Notes under the pieces: model-generated
What the model was told of the DNA's origin: nothing
Databases searched by the model: none
What the model saw: only the letters and a program-made list of their open reading frames with translations
Position numbers and translations under genes: made by a program
Source: Neoehrlichia mikurensis
Lineage (GTDB): Bacteria; Pseudomonadota; Alphaproteobacteria; Rickettsiales; Anaplasmataceae
Assembly (NCBI RefSeq): GCF_019186785.1
Contig: NZ_CP066557.1
Span: 879,324 to 943,323 of the forward strand
DNA length: 64,000 nucleotides
Direction of reading: 5' to 3'
In this document: one piece after another, positions 46,605 through 57,213 of the stretch
Numbering within the stretch: position 1 is the stretch's first letter
How the letters are laid out: each line of letters begins with the position of its first letter

Positions 46605-47492
46605 ATGTATAATAAGGTGAATAATCAAAAATGTTCCATGATTGCTGTTGTAGGGACAACAAATGCTGGTAAATCTACTTTGATTAATATATTAGTTGGT
46701 CAAAAAGTTTCAATAGTTACTCCTAAGGTGCAGACAACTCGAGTTAGAATGAATGCTATATATACTAATCAGGATGTGCAACTTATATTTACTGATACTC
46801 CAGGAATTTTTTCAGCAAAAACTAAACTAGAAAAATTTTTAGTTAAACATGCATGGATGTCTATGAAGGGGATAGATTTAGTCATGTTAGTAATTGATCC
46901 AAAAAAATATTTGGATATTCATATTGTAAAAATTATTAATAAAATTAAGAATTCAAAAATTAAAGCAGTTTTGGTAGTGAATAAGTTAGATTTAATTTCT
47001 CAAAGAGATCTTGATGTAATTTTAGAGTACATTAGCCGTTTACATAATTTTGAAAATATTTTTGCAATATCCGCATTAAAAAATTTAGGAATTAATGTTT
47101 TAATGAAGTATTTATCTGAAACATCTGCCTATGGACCTTGGCTATACTCTGGTGACCAGATAACAGATGCTTCAATGAAATTTTTTACAGCTGAAATTAC
47201 TAGAGAAAAATTATTTATGATATTATGTCAAGAACTTCCATATAATTTATCAGTTGTTACTGAACAGATTGAAGAAAGAAAGAAGAGTTTGATTATTAAG
47301 CAAGTAATATATGTTATAAAAGAGAATCATAAAACTATTGTTATAGGAAAAAATGCTAATATTATTAAGAATGTTAGTCTTCAATCTAAGAATGAGCTTG
47401 AAGAGCTTTTTCAAATAAAAATACATCTTTTTTTATTTGTGAAAATACGTAAATTTTGGCAAGATCATTTGGAAGAATGTATAGGGCAATAA
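46605..47492 (+). CDS. era: GTPase Era
   Basis: 295 residues. Era binds 16S rRNA in 30S assembly. G1 is [13 protein letters not shown], followed by the switch region [18 protein letters not shown]3 DTPGI, G4 VNKLDL and SALKNLGI (G5). The C-terminal KH domain has [25 protein letters not shown]. The stop is directly followed by the exonuclease ATG with no gap. Confidence 0.95.
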   Translation: MYNKVNNQKCSMIAVVGTTNAGKSTLINILVGQKVSIVTPKVQTTRVRMNAIYTNQDVQLIFTDTPGIFSAKTKLEKFLVKHAWMSMKGIDLVMLVIDPKKYLDIHIVKIINKIKNSKIKAVLVVNKLDLISQRDLDVILEYISRLHNFENIFAISALKNLGINVLMKYLSETSAYGPWLYSGDQITDASMKFFTAEITREKLFMILCQELPYNLSVVTEQIEERKKSLIIKQVIYVIKENHKTIVIGKNANIIKNVSLQSKNELEELFQIKIHLFLFVKIRKFWQDHLEECIGQ

Positions 47493-48314
47493 ATGTTAAA
47501 TTCTTTGTTAGTCTTTGACATAGAGACAATACCGGATGTTGATTGTTGTAATAATTTAATAGGTGAGCTTGAAGATAACATAAGTGTTAAAAGGGAGGCT
47601 TTAGTAAATTATCATCTTGAGATTACTAATGGACAAAATGCTTTTTTACGTCAGCTTTTTCATAAAGTAGTAACGATCAGTTTTTTAAAGGCAGACATTC
47701 AAAGAATTGGAGAACATGAGGTTTTTCATTTACAAGAAATTCGTTCAGGTGGTAATGTTAATTCTGAAGAAAAAGAGCTAGTAAAAGGTTTTTTCCAATA
47801 TTTATCTTCTATAAAGCCGCGTCTTGTATCTTTTAATGGGCGTACTTTTGATTTGCCAGTTTTAAAATATAGGGCTATGGTTCATGGAATACAAGCTGGT
47901 TATTTATACAAAATTGGAGATAAATGGAATAATTATTTTCAGAGATACAGTATAGATTGGCATTGTGATTTATTAGATTATCTTTCAGATTTTGGAGTAT
48001 CTGCTAGGATAAAAATGAATGAAATTTGTGCAATATTAAATTTTCCTGGTAAGATTGGTGTAGACGGATCACAAGTAATGGACTTATATGATAATAATAA
48101 GATATTAGAAATTCGTCATTATTGTGAAGCAGATGTTATTAATACTTATTTAATATATTTAAGGTTAATGCATTATCAAGATAAGATAACTACTATAAGT
48201 TATAACAGTAGTATTGAGAATTTATTGATGTACTTAGAAAATAGTGCAAAAGATCACTTTTTACATTTTAAATTAGTATGGGAAAAAATTTGTAAAGGAA
48301 AATTTTATTTGTAG
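47493..48314 (+). CDS. DnaQ-fold 3'-5' exonuclease (PolB-like)
   Basis: 273 residues. The DEDDy nuclease motifs are present: LLVFDIETIPD (Exo I, D and E), RLVSFNGRTFDLPVLKYR (Exo II Asp) and HYCEADVINTYLIYLR (Exo III, with Y...D). This matches the stand-alone predicted 3'-5' exonuclease related to the PolB exonuclease domain, common in alphaproteobacteria. Its substrate is unknown. It abuts era and is probably co-expressed. Confidence 0.85.
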   Translation: MLNSLLVFDIETIPDVDCCNNLIGELEDNISVKREALVNYHLEITNGQNAFLRQLFHKVVTISFLKADIQRIGEHEVFHLQEIRSGGNVNSEEKELVKGFFQYLSSIKPRLVSFNGRTFDLPVLKYRAMVHGIQAGYLYKIGDKWNNYFQRYSIDWHCDLLDYLSDFGVSARIKMNEICAILNFPGKIGVDGSQVMDLYDNNKILEIRHYCEADVINTYLIYLRLMHYQDKITTISYNSSIENLLMYLENSAKDHFLHFKLVWEKICKGKFYL

Positions 48315-48641
48315 TTTTTTTAATATATTTTTTACCTTATTAGATTATTACTTGTTGATAATATATATTCATTAAACTGTGAAAAATGTTCTATTTAATG
48401 AGGTATTATTTTATGAAAATCTAAATGGTATTTTTACTAATTTGTGTACGTGTTTAGTTTTATAAAAATATTGTGCAGGCTTTTGTTTTTTAGTACTACA
48501 CTTACAATAATAAGCATCTATTGCATACTTATTTGATTTAAATAAGGTATATTTTGTACAGATGGTTAGTATAAATTTCATGTGAAAAATAACTTATATA
48601 ATGAAATATTATTTTCAATTATATAGTTTATTTTAAAAAAA

Positions 48642-48752
48642 AAATTCATATTAACTATTACTTTATATTATAAAAAGTATTTTTATTGCTACTTTAAATT
48701 TACTAATAATGTTATGCAATAACATTATATATTTAGTTATTATAGCAATATA
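48642..48752. repeat. Long imperfect inverted repeat, left copy
   Basis: Its reverse complement closely resembles 58045-58205, sharing tttaaagtagcaataaaaat exactly and a near-palindromic centre (aatgttattgcataacatt against aatgttattacataacatt). Small indels separate the copies. The enclosed interval is about 9.3 kb. Confidence 0.75.
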
Positions 48753-48905
48753 TAACTGTTTAGTATTAGTGCTGTTTTGAAATAGTTAGGCTAAGATTAT
48801 TTACAATATGTTTAATACAGTATTGCTTTAATGTTATGGGGTTATATTTAAGAGTAAGAATTATTGTAGTATAGATTATTATAACAAATATATATTAAAT
48901 TATCA

Positions 48906-49088
48906 TTGATCGAATTGAATAATATATAATGTAATGCAAAAGGGTTCTATTATTTGGATATCTACGTAAATATTAAGCAGTAAGTAAAAGATTGATTGTT
49001 GATAATTGTGATATAAACAATCATAAGCATTCAGTATTTTACTTTAATTTTTATGGTTATATAACGTTAGCAAGATCAGTTTTTCTTA
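48906..49088 (+). repeat. Direct repeat upstream of the aspartic protease gene
   Basis: tatttggatatctacgtaaa and then tattaag, taagtaaaagattgattgtt and gataatt recur at 49985-50040. Similarity runs from tgatcgaatt to a ttcttaca/ttcttata end. The second copy lacks some internal bases. Confidence 0.85.
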
Positions 49089-49318
49089 CATTAAAATAGT
49101 CAATGAATAGTAAGTTATGGGTTTGTATTTTAATGTGAAAATTGCTACAGTTATAGATTGTTATAACAATGTATATTAAGTTATCATTATGTTATGAAAT
49201 TTTTTGTATTATTACATTGTTAAATTTACTATATATAGAGTTCCATAAAAAATTTTAAAACATATAGTAATAATGTTAAAATTATTGGTCAATTTTTTAT
49301 TTATGTATTAGCTTTTGA

Positions 49319-49828
49319 ATGAATAAAATAAAGAGCATAGCCTTTTGGTTATTATTTATAATAGTAGTAGCGTTGTTATATGGTGCAAGGGAAGAAATTA
49401 TAAATGATAAATATGTAAGTATTTTTGTTCCTAGTAAAAGTTATGTTACAAAAGATGGTAGCATTGAGCTCAGAAAATCTAAAAATGGTCATTTTTATAT
49501 TAGGACTACAATTAATGGTAAAGATATTACTTTTCTTGTAGATACAGGTGCAACAGATGTTGTCTTATCTTTAAAAGATGCTCGAAAAATAGGTAAATAT
49601 TTGAAGTATTTGCATCGTATAAAATCTTATCATACTGCTAATGGAATAATTAAAGCAGTGTATGTTGAAATACCTGAAATAAAAATAGGTAACATTACAG
49701 TTAATAACGTAAAAGCAAGTATTAATACAGGAAGTGTAGATACTTCTTTATTAGGTATGAGCTTTTTAAAGCATTTTTCTTTTGTCATGAAAAAAGATAA
49801 ACTGATATTATACCCATCTTATGAGTAA
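49319..49828 (+). CDS. Retropepsin-like aspartic protease, membrane-anchored
   Basis: 169 residues. One N-terminal transmembrane helix (about 6-22, IAFWLLFIIVVALLYGA) is followed by a single aspartic protease domain. The active-site motif FLVDTGATDVVLS is followed by IKIGNITVNNVKASINTG and SLLGMSFLKHF (the flap and the hydrophobic-hydrophobic-G pattern). It resembles the TIGR02281 clan AA family that includes the Rickettsia APRc protease. It should act as a dimer in the periplasm. The gene is flanked by direct repeats. Confidence 0.88.
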   Translation: MNKIKSIAFWLLFIIVVALLYGAREEIINDKYVSIFVPSKSYVTKDGSIELRKSKNGHFYIRTTINGKDITFLVDTGATDVVLSLKDARKIGKYLKYLHRIKSYHTANGIIKAVYVEIPEIKIGNITVNNVKASINTGSVDTSLLGMSFLKHFSFVMKKDKLILYPSYE

Positions 49829-50267
49829 AATTACTATTTATCTCATTATAATAGTGTTGAAGTTATTACTGAATGCTTATAAGGATTATACTAGGTTATT
49901 TATAAAAATCGTTATTTAGAGAGATTTATTAATTATGACAATGATCGAATTAAATAACTATAAACGTAATAAAGAAAATTTTAGTATTTGGATATCTACG
50001 TAAATATTAAGTAATAAGTAAAAGATTGATTGTTGATAATTATGATATGAACAATCATTTTATTTTAATTTTTTAGAGTTTGTAACGTAGTGAGATTAGT
50101 TATTCTTATAAGTTGCTATAATTGTAGTTTGTTAATATGGAATAGATAATGAAACAAAAAAATTATCAGTTTTATATTTATAAAATAATGTGCTGCAATT
50201 TTACCTTACAATAGCTGTAATATAGTTTACTTATTATACGATTTTATAAATTTGTGGTGATTATAAC
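49829..50267. other. Spacer before pepP holding a direct-repeat copy
   Basis: 49942-50107 is the second copy of the repeat at 48906-49088. No coding sequence was seen. Confidence 0.5.
49942..50107 (+). repeat. Direct repeat downstream of the aspartic protease gene
   Basis: This is the second copy of 48906-49088, with the best-conserved core at 49985-50040. The two copies bracket a gene of about half a kilobase. Confidence 0.85.
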
Positions 50268-51977
50268 ATGAATGATAAACTTCAAAATTTGTTATTGTTA
50301 ATGGATGCGTATAACGTAGATGTATTGTTACTTCATAATACAGATGAGTATCAATCTGAATATGTATTACCTATGAAACAAAGAATAAAGTGGTTGTGTG
50401 GTTTTACAGGTTCAAATGCTTTTTTAATTATTACAAAGCATTGTAGAGGTTATTTTTTTACTGATGGAAGATATATATTACAAGCAAAAATGGAGTTGGA
50501 TAATAATTACTATACGATTTTTAATATTTCTGATGTTACACCATTAAAATGGCTAGAGAAAAATTTACATTTTGGATCAGTGATTGGATGTGAAGCTCAG
50601 CTATTTACATTAAGTCAAGTTAAAGTTTATGAAAAATATTCTTTAAAGTTAATAAATAATATTTTAATTGATAAATTATGGAATCGGTCCATGGATGTGA
50701 GTCAAAGAATTATTAATTATTCAGTAAAATATTCGGGAGAAGATAGTTATAGTAAATGTATTAATGTTGCAGAAAATTACTGTAGTAGGGAAGCAATGCT
50801 TATTACAGACATAGAAGTAATTTCTTGGTTGTTGAACATTCGTAATGCTGCGTTTATACATAATCCTGCAGTTTTTGCACGTGCTATTTTATATAAGGAT
50901 GGTAAAGTAGACTTATTCATTGATGACATCACACAGATACATGTTGTAGATTCTTATGTTAATGTTTTAGCAATGGAAAAATTAGATGATACTTTAAAAG
51001 TGTTGGATAATATTTCAGTAGATGCATCTACAATCCCTATGTATCTTTTTAATATTATTAAGGATAAAGATGTGTTTATTAATGCACAAGATCCGTGTCT
51101 TTTATTAAAAGCAGAAAAAAATATTGTGGAAATACAAGGAGCGATACGTGCTCATGTGAGAGATGGAGTAGCTGTTATTAATTTATTATATTGGTTATAT
51201 GATCAAATAATGCATTGTAATAAAATAACAGAACTAGATGTAGAATCAAAAGTTTTAGAATTCAGAAGTAGGCAAGAGCTATTTCAAGGGGAAAGTTTTG
51301 CTACAATTTCAGGATTTGCTGAAAATGCTGCGGTTATACATTATAAGTCAAGTAAAAAAACTAATAAGGTAATAGAAGGCAATGGGCTATATTTATTAGA
51401 TTCTGGTGGTCAGTATTTAGATGGAACAACAGATATTACTAGGACTATAGCTATAGGTCAGCCTACTGATGAACAGAAATATAATTTTACTTTAGTTCTT
51501 AAAGGTCATATAGCGTTAGCAAAAGCAGTTTTTCCTATGGGGATAAGTGGAGGTATGTTAGATATATTGGCTCGTCAATATTTATGGAACGAAGGACTTG
51601 ACTATCAACATGGAACTGGACATGGGGTAGGAAATTTTTTATCAGTTCATGAAGGGCCTCAAGCTATTTCACGTGGTAATAATGTAGTTATTAAGCCAGG
51701 CATGATATTATCAAATGAGCCTGGCTACTATAAAGATGGAGAATACGGTATTAGACTTGAAAATTTAATGTATGTTGAAAAACATAAGAATCAGTTTTTG
51801 AGATTTCAACAGCTTACTTGTGTTCCTATAGATCTAAATCTGGTAAATGTTTATATGTTAAGTTATGATGAAATTTGTTACCTTAACTATTATCACGAAT
51901 TTGTTTATCGAGTAACTTCTTCTTATTTATGTCAAAATGTGAGATTATGGTTAAAAAAATTATGTCAGAAATTATAG
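50268..51977 (+). CDS. pepP: Xaa-Pro aminopeptidase (M24B)
   Basis: 569 residues, the long three-domain form of aminopeptidase P. Two creatinase-like N-terminal domains lead into the pita-bread catalytic domain. Metal ligands are seen in LLDSGGQYLDGTTDITRTI (two Asp), HGTGHGVGNFLSVHEGP (His), SNEPGYYKDGEYGIRLENL (two Glu). A short C-terminal domain follows. It removes N-terminal residues before proline, in the cytosol. Confidence 0.93.
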   Translation: MNDKLQNLLLLMDAYNVDVLLLHNTDEYQSEYVLPMKQRIKWLCGFTGSNAFLIITKHCRGYFFTDGRYILQAKMELDNNYYTIFNISDVTPLKWLEKNLHFGSVIGCEAQLFTLSQVKVYEKYSLKLINNILIDKLWNRSMDVSQRIINYSVKYSGEDSYSKCINVAENYCSREAMLITDIEVISWLLNIRNAAFIHNPAVFARAILYKDGKVDLFIDDITQIHVVDSYVNVLAMEKLDDTLKVLDNISVDASTIPMYLFNIIKDKDVFINAQDPCLLLKAEKNIVEIQGAIRAHVRDGVAVINLLYWLYDQIMHCNKITELDVESKVLEFRSRQELFQGESFATISGFAENAAVIHYKSSKKTNKVIEGNGLYLLDSGGQYLDGTTDITRTIAIGQPTDEQKYNFTLVLKGHIALAKAVFPMGISGGMLDILARQYLWNEGLDYQHGTGHGVGNFLSVHEGPQAISRGNNVVIKPGMILSNEPGYYKDGEYGIRLENLMYVEKHKNQFLRFQQLTCVPIDLNLVNVYMLSYDEICYLNYYHEFVYRVTSSYLCQNVRLWLKKLCQKL

Positions 51978-52807
51978 ATAAAGTAGAGAGCGTTTATAGA
52001 TTTAGTGCTTAAAGTATTTAAAGGTATAAAAATAACTTTTTTAATGTCGTTTATAGAAGTTGGTTTTTAATGTTGTTATGAAAGCTACTATGTATTAGAG
52101 GTAGTAAGTGGTGTATTTTTAGTATATTTAAAGATTTTATGAGTAAATTAATTTTAGGAATTTTCATATTGGTGATAGTACTAAAAAAATATGGATATCG
52201 ATTTAAATACGTTTTTTTATTTATTAAGTGATAGGTTTTAATATAGTTGTTATGTATATTGATATATGTGAGTGAATATCTTATAGAAAATTTATATCCT
52301 ATAAAGGCTAGTTTTATTTATATATGTACATTATTGAATTATGCTGTAATGGGTTATTCTTTTATTTCAAATCTTATTTTTCAAGGTTGTATGTATTTTT
52401 AATAGTATGGATTAATTATAATTAATGATAAAAATATCATTAATTAATTATAAGAATTACCATTATAAAGATAAATCGCACTATTTTTCTATATGTATAA
52501 AGTTCAAATAAATACTTATCATAGAACTACATACTGTTATTTTCATATACCTTTGCATTATTGTGCAATTATATTACTTAAGTATATACACTTTTCAAGT
52601 AAGATAGCAGATGCTGTCAGCAATTTTTGTTATGCAGGTGATAAAAGTATTGTAAGTAAAAGTTACTGTATGTTAAATTTTGTTTATATATTATGATATG
52701 AAGTTACTATTTTTTATACTCGTCAATGAAAATGAGAAATATATAAATATTATTTGCAGATTTGCTATTCTAATAACTATCTGTAAATTTAAGAATATTT
52801 TGCATAT
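51978..52807. other. Spacer between pepP and hemD
   Basis: No firm gene. A 30-codon ATG frame at 52139-52231 encodes one hydrophobic helix (MSKLILGIFILVIVLKK) and could be a small membrane protein, but it has no Shine-Dalgarno. A 67-codon frame at 52493-52696 has no family features. Confidence 0.35.
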
Positions 52808-53518
52808 ATGAAAGGTATATTATTAACTCGCCCATATTCTGATGCTTTAAAATCGAGGAATATTCTATTAAATTTTGGTTTTAACGTTTATATAGAATCT
52901 GTATTACAAATTGAGTATTTAGTACCTCATTTGCAAGATATAGAGTTATTTGATTTGATTATATCAACTAGTAAACATAGCATTATATCTTTAAGTAAAA
53001 ATACAACAATAAGAAGTAATACTATTATTACTGTAGGTAATAGTACCATGAATGTAGCTACATCCTTGGGATTTGATCAAGTATTATCAGTTAATGGCAA
53101 TACTCAAGATGTGATTTCTTATATACAATCGCAGTCACGTAATTTAAAAATTTTGTACATACGTGGAGAACATATAACATGTGATATAAAAGCTATTTTG
53201 AATACTATGGGGTTTAATGTTCATGAAGTTGTGATGTATAAAACTATTGCTAATAAATTATTAAGTAAAGAATGTTATAACCTGATAGTTAATAGGGATA
53301 TATCAGAAATTTTATTTTATTCTTCACGCTCTGCAGAGATATTTATACAATTAGTGCAAGAAAGTAATATTGCACATCACTTAAAAAATATGAATGCATA
53401 TGTTCTTAGCAATAAAATTGCTAATGTTGCTAAAGTGATAAATTGGAGAGCTATTTTTGTTACTGATATTCCTACAGAATCTTCGCTAATTCAATTATTA
53501 ATTATGCAAAGGAAATAG
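52808..53518 (+). CDS. hemD: Uroporphyrinogen-III synthase
   Basis: 236 residues. It closes and inverts ring D of hydroxymethylbilane in haem synthesis. HemD is poorly conserved, but the N-terminal ILLTRPYSDALKSRNILLNFGF, FDLIISTSKHSI, ILYIRGEHIT, VVMYKTI and ILFYSSRSAEIF follow the two-domain family pattern. The exported amidotransferase gene starts 2 bp after its stop. Confidence 0.85.
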   Translation: MKGILLTRPYSDALKSRNILLNFGFNVYIESVLQIEYLVPHLQDIELFDLIISTSKHSIISLSKNTTIRSNTIITVGNSTMNVATSLGFDQVLSVNGNTQDVISYIQSQSRNLKILYIRGEHITCDIKAILNTMGFNVHEVVMYKTIANKLLSKECYNLIVNRDISEILFYSSRSAEIFIQLVQESNIAHHLKNMNAYVLSNKIANVAKVINWRAIFVTDIPTESSLIQLLIMQRK

Positions 53519-53520
53519 AG

Positions 53521-54471
53521 ATGCAAGATTATATTTTTTATCGTAATAAGACACTATTTTATGTACAGTTGTTATTTATATTGCTACTATTGCCTTATAA
53601 TCAATTATATGCAAGTTTAAAGAATCAAAACAATGTTATTGTTGGAATATTATCAACAAAAATTCCATCATATCCTACAGAATATAAAACTGCAGTTAAT
53701 ATTACTAAGATATTGAACAGTAAAGGAGTGAAAGTTGTATTGATTGATTATAATACTGTTATAAAATCTGCAGAGGAATTTAATAGTTGCGGTTTTCAAA
53801 CTTTTGATCAAGCAATTAATTTTGTATTAAGCAAATTTATACATGATAATGGCATAAATAGAATTTTAATACCAGGAAATTACTATAATATTAGTTCTTC
53901 TCCACTAAATCCATCACCTAATCGACAATTAGTTACTAATTCTATTGTTACAATTGTAAAAAATAATCCAAAAATACATCTTTTAGCAATTTGTGGTGGA
54001 TTACAAGGTATTATGCATGCTCAAGGTATTTTAGTGAATAGAATTGATAATATGGTGCAATCGCAAGATACAGTGAATACACATATTGTGTCAATGCCGT
54101 ATCCGTATAGTAAAAATGCGAATTTACATCAAGTAATAATTAATTTAAATAGTAGATTAGCTAATATTATTTGTAAAACTTTTAAACGACAATATGATAG
54201 AATAGTAACATATCTTCCAGATTCTCATCATGAGGCAATTAATTCTAGTAGTGATAATATAAAGAAAATGTATGCTTTGGGTTATAAGGTAGTAGCAATA
54301 TCAGAAGATGGTATAATTGAGGCAGTAGAAGATGTAAATAATAATATTCTTTTGCAAATGCATCCAGAATACTTATTAATGAATTATAAAGAAAAGCTTA
54401 CAGATTATCATAGAAAAAAAGCACTTATAATTTCAGATGCAATAATTGATGATTTTCTATATCGTAAGTAA
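53521..54471 (+). CDS. Exported class I glutamine amidotransferase-like (C26) protein
   Basis: 316 residues with an N-terminal signal peptide (hydrophobic about 12-30, FYVQLLFILLLLPYNQLYA). The C26 hydrolase fold is recognisable: ILIPGNYYN, the nucleophile elbow LLAICGGLQGIMHAQG (usual GICRGMQ), DSHHEAINSSS and the catalytic QMHPEYLL (His-Pro-Glu). Cys, His and Glu are all retained. Relatives cleave gamma-glutamyl amides; periplasmic location is unusual for the fold and the substrate is unknown. Probably co-transcribed with hemD. Confidence 0.8.
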   Translation: MQDYIFYRNKTLFYVQLLFILLLLPYNQLYASLKNQNNVIVGILSTKIPSYPTEYKTAVNITKILNSKGVKVVLIDYNTVIKSAEEFNSCGFQTFDQAINFVLSKFIHDNGINRILIPGNYYNISSSPLNPSPNRQLVTNSIVTIVKNNPKIHLLAICGGLQGIMHAQGILVNRIDNMVQSQDTVNTHIVSMPYPYSKNANLHQVIINLNSRLANIICKTFKRQYDRIVTYLPDSHHEAINSSSDNIKKMYALGYKVVAISEDGIIEAVEDVNNNILLQMHPEYLLMNYKEKLTDYHRKKALIISDAIIDDFLYRK

Positions 54472-55040
54472 TTATATAAGTATTATATTTATAGCAATTT
54501 GGGTTTATATGGTTTGTAACATAAAGGGTTGCTATGGATTTTATTATATATTAGTGAGTGTTCATAATTTTTATAAGAGGAATTATAATAAGTCTGAGAA
54601 TTGCTATTGTATAAGAAGATTCTCTATTTGTAATGGTAATTTTTTTATGTTTTTAATTTACTATGTAAATTGATTTAGTTATTGGCTATTTTTTAATTGT
54701 GAAGTAAATTTTTACTTTAATAGTTGTAATTTTATTTAATCTGACCATTATTGATTGTCTAATATTAATGCAATATATGTTTTTTTTGTTTGATAATAAG
54801 CATTTTCTGTATTAAGCGATTTAAATTTAGCACTTATTCCAGTTTCTGCGTTTGTGTATTATTTTAATAATTTTATCATAATTAATACTATAATTACGGT
54901 GTATTTTAGTTAAATGTTGTTAATTAAGCTTAATTATAGTATTAATATTGATTATAAGGATACTGTAATTATATAAAAGTTCTTTTATAAAAACATGTAA
55001 TAATATAATTTTTTGATATCTTAAAATACGTAAATTGTAA
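54472..55040. other. Spacer upstream of priA with a 16-bp inverted repeat
   Basis: attaatactataatta (54881-54896) is the exact reverse complement of 54931-54946, with a 34-nt centre. No T-run follows either arm. No gene was seen; a frame across 54446-54673 overlaps the amidotransferase end and is not credible. Confidence 0.45.
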
Positions 55041-57020
55041 GTGATAGCTGAAATTTTATTACCTTTGCCTTTTGATAAATTATTTTATTATATGATTCCT
55101 GATAACATGGAGTGTGTTATAGGGGATTATGTAGTTGTATCTTTCAAGAATAGGATGCTAGTAGGAGTGATTATAAGTTTTGAAGATTGTGTGTTAAAGG
55201 ATATAGATTTAAAGTATGTTGATAGTAAACTTTGCTTACCTTCTATAAATTTTTTGTTAGTTAACTTTATTAAGTGGGTAGGATTCTATAATGTTATTCC
55301 TATGGGATTAATGCTGAAAATGGTTTTTGGCGGTGTGGTAAATATTAGATTTTTAAATAAGTTGATATATAATGTAAAACATTCAGTTACATTTGATGAT
55401 ATACCAATCAACCTATCAAGCGAACAAAATGATGCGTATAATAAAATTATTAAAAACATTTTTCAGTATTCAGTAATAGTTTTGGATGGTGAAACGGGTT
55501 CTGGCAAAACAGAAGTATATTGTGCTGTTATAAAAACATTACTTAAATATGATAAATGTGTACAAATACTAATATTACTTCCAGAAATAGTATTAACAGT
55601 ACAATTAATGAAACGTATTAATTATTATTTTTCCGCATTTAATCCTGTTGAGTGGCACTCAAATTTAACAACAACACAACGTAGAAACAATTGGTTAAAA
55701 ATAGTTTATGGTGATACTGCAATTATTGTAGGAGCACGATCTGCTTTATTTTTACCATATAAAAATTTAAAGATGATTATTATAGATGAAGAGCAAGAAT
55801 CTTCATTTAAGCAAGATTATGGTGCTATATACAATGCTCGTAATATGTCAATTGTATTAGCAAAGCAAGCTAATATACCGGTGATTTTAAGTTCTGCAAC
55901 TCCTTCTTTAGAAACAATGTATAACATTTATAAGAAACAATATTACCATGTTGTAATAAGTAAAAGATTTGGAGATGCACATTTACCAGATATTAAAATT
56001 GTTGATATGAGGCAAAGTGCATTAGTAAATAAGTGGCTATCTAATGATTTATATAATGAAATTGTTAAAACTGTAAATGAAGGAAAGCAGGTTATGCTTT
56101 TTCTAAATAGAAGAGGATATGCAAGATTAGTTTTATGTAAGAAATGTGGATTTAAAATTAATTGTCCAAATTGTTACACTTGGCTTGTAGAGCATAAACA
56201 AAAAAAGATGTTATTGTGTCATTATTGTAATTATTATTGTGTATTTCCAAAAATTTGTGGTAATTGTCTTAATGAATCATCTATGATTTCTTTTGGAGTT
56301 GGCATTGAAAAAGTGGCAGAAGAAATACAGAAGTTGATATCAAATGCTAAAATTGCATTGATAAGTAGTGATATGACTGCTAAGTGTATTAATGATGTAA
56401 TAGAGAAAATTTTAAATCAGGAAATAAATATTATTATTGGTACACAAATCATAGCTAAAGGGCATAATTTTCCAAGATTGACTTTGGTTGGGATTATAGA
56501 TGCAGATTTGGGATTAGGTAATAGTGACCTTAGAGCAGCTGAAAAAACGTATCAATTATTACATCAAGTTGCAGGGCGCTCTGGTAGATTTCAGGAAAAA
56601 GGTAACGTAATTTTACAAACATATGATGCTGATAATCCATTAATGCAATCTTTATTATTGTATGATCGAAAGTTATTTTATGAATTAGAAATGCGTTCAA
56701 GGCATATTACTAATATGCCACCATATGTTAGACTTATTGCTTTAATTATTACAGGAAAAATGGAGCTAGAAGTTGGAGATGTTGCAAAAAATATAGTAAA
56801 TAATCTTGTCAAATATTTTACAGTATGTAAATCTGTTGAAATATTAGGACCAGTTTCAGCACCAATAGGATTTATTAATAATAACTATCGATATAGAATA
56901 TTAATAAAAGTTAATGATAATATGTTAATACAAAAATTACTTAGTAAATATAAAGAATATTATAAAAGATTTAGTAATATTACGCTTACTATTGATGTAG
57001 ATCCAATAAATTTTATGTAG
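55041..57020 (+). CDS. priA: Primosomal protein N' (PriA helicase)
   Basis: 659 residues, GTG start. It restarts stalled replication forks. The N-terminal 3'-DNA-binding domain is short. The helicase core has Walker A LDGETGSGKTEVYCAVI, LLPEIVLTVQLM, WHSNLTTTQRRNNW, GARSALFLP, motif II IIDEEQESSFKQ (usually DEEH), and LSSATPSLET. The zinc region has CKKCGFKINCPNC ... CHYCN ... CGNC, followed by GVGIEKVAEE, IIGTQIIAKGHNFP and QVAGRSGRF. It is complete; the Q in motif II is the only unusual key residue. Confidence 0.94.
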   Translation: MIAEILLPLPFDKLFYYMIPDNMECVIGDYVVVSFKNRMLVGVIISFEDCVLKDIDLKYVDSKLCLPSINFLLVNFIKWVGFYNVIPMGLMLKMVFGGVVNIRFLNKLIYNVKHSVTFDDIPINLSSEQNDAYNKIIKNIFQYSVIVLDGETGSGKTEVYCAVIKTLLKYDKCVQILILLPEIVLTVQLMKRINYYFSAFNPVEWHSNLTTTQRRNNWLKIVYGDTAIIVGARSALFLPYKNLKMIIIDEEQESSFKQDYGAIYNARNMSIVLAKQANIPVILSSATPSLETMYNIYKKQYYHVVISKRFGDAHLPDIKIVDMRQSALVNKWLSNDLYNEIVKTVNEGKQVMLFLNRRGYARLVLCKKCGFKINCPNCYTWLVEHKQKKMLLCHYCNYYCVFPKICGNCLNESSMISFGVGIEKVAEEIQKLISNAKIALISSDMTAKCINDVIEKILNQEINIIIGTQIIAKGHNFPRLTLVGIIDADLGLGNSDLRAAEKTYQLLHQVAGRSGRFQEKGNVILQTYDADNPLMQSLLLYDRKLFYELEMRSRHITNMPPYVRLIALIITGKMELEVGDVAKNIVNNLVKYFTVCKSVEILGPVSAPIGFINNNYRYRILIKVNDNMLIQKLLSKYKEYYKRFSNITLTIDVDPINFM

Positions 57021-57213
57021 TGTTTTTTTTATAAAATGCTGAAAATTGAGTATAATATAGAGGATCTGTATTTAAAATTATAGTTTTAATACAGTGAATT
57101 ATTTGTATGTAATGGTGTAATTGATAGTTTATTCCGAATATGATATTGATATCTTTAATAGGCTGATAAGATTGATAATTATAAAATTACGCATTTCCTT
57201 GAGAATTTCTTAA

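Larger units (their letters stand above)
48315..49318. other. Repeat-rich spacer before the aspartic protease gene
   Basis: No gene was seen. It holds one arm of a long inverted repeat (48642-48752) and two related blocks: about 48860-48910, repeated at 49140-49187, and 48906-49088, repeated beyond the protease gene at 49942-50107. Confidence 0.5.

Noticed and set aside
52493..52696. 67-codon frame in the pepP-hemD spacer
   Set aside because: No ribosome binding site, no recognisable motif, and spacer-like composition.
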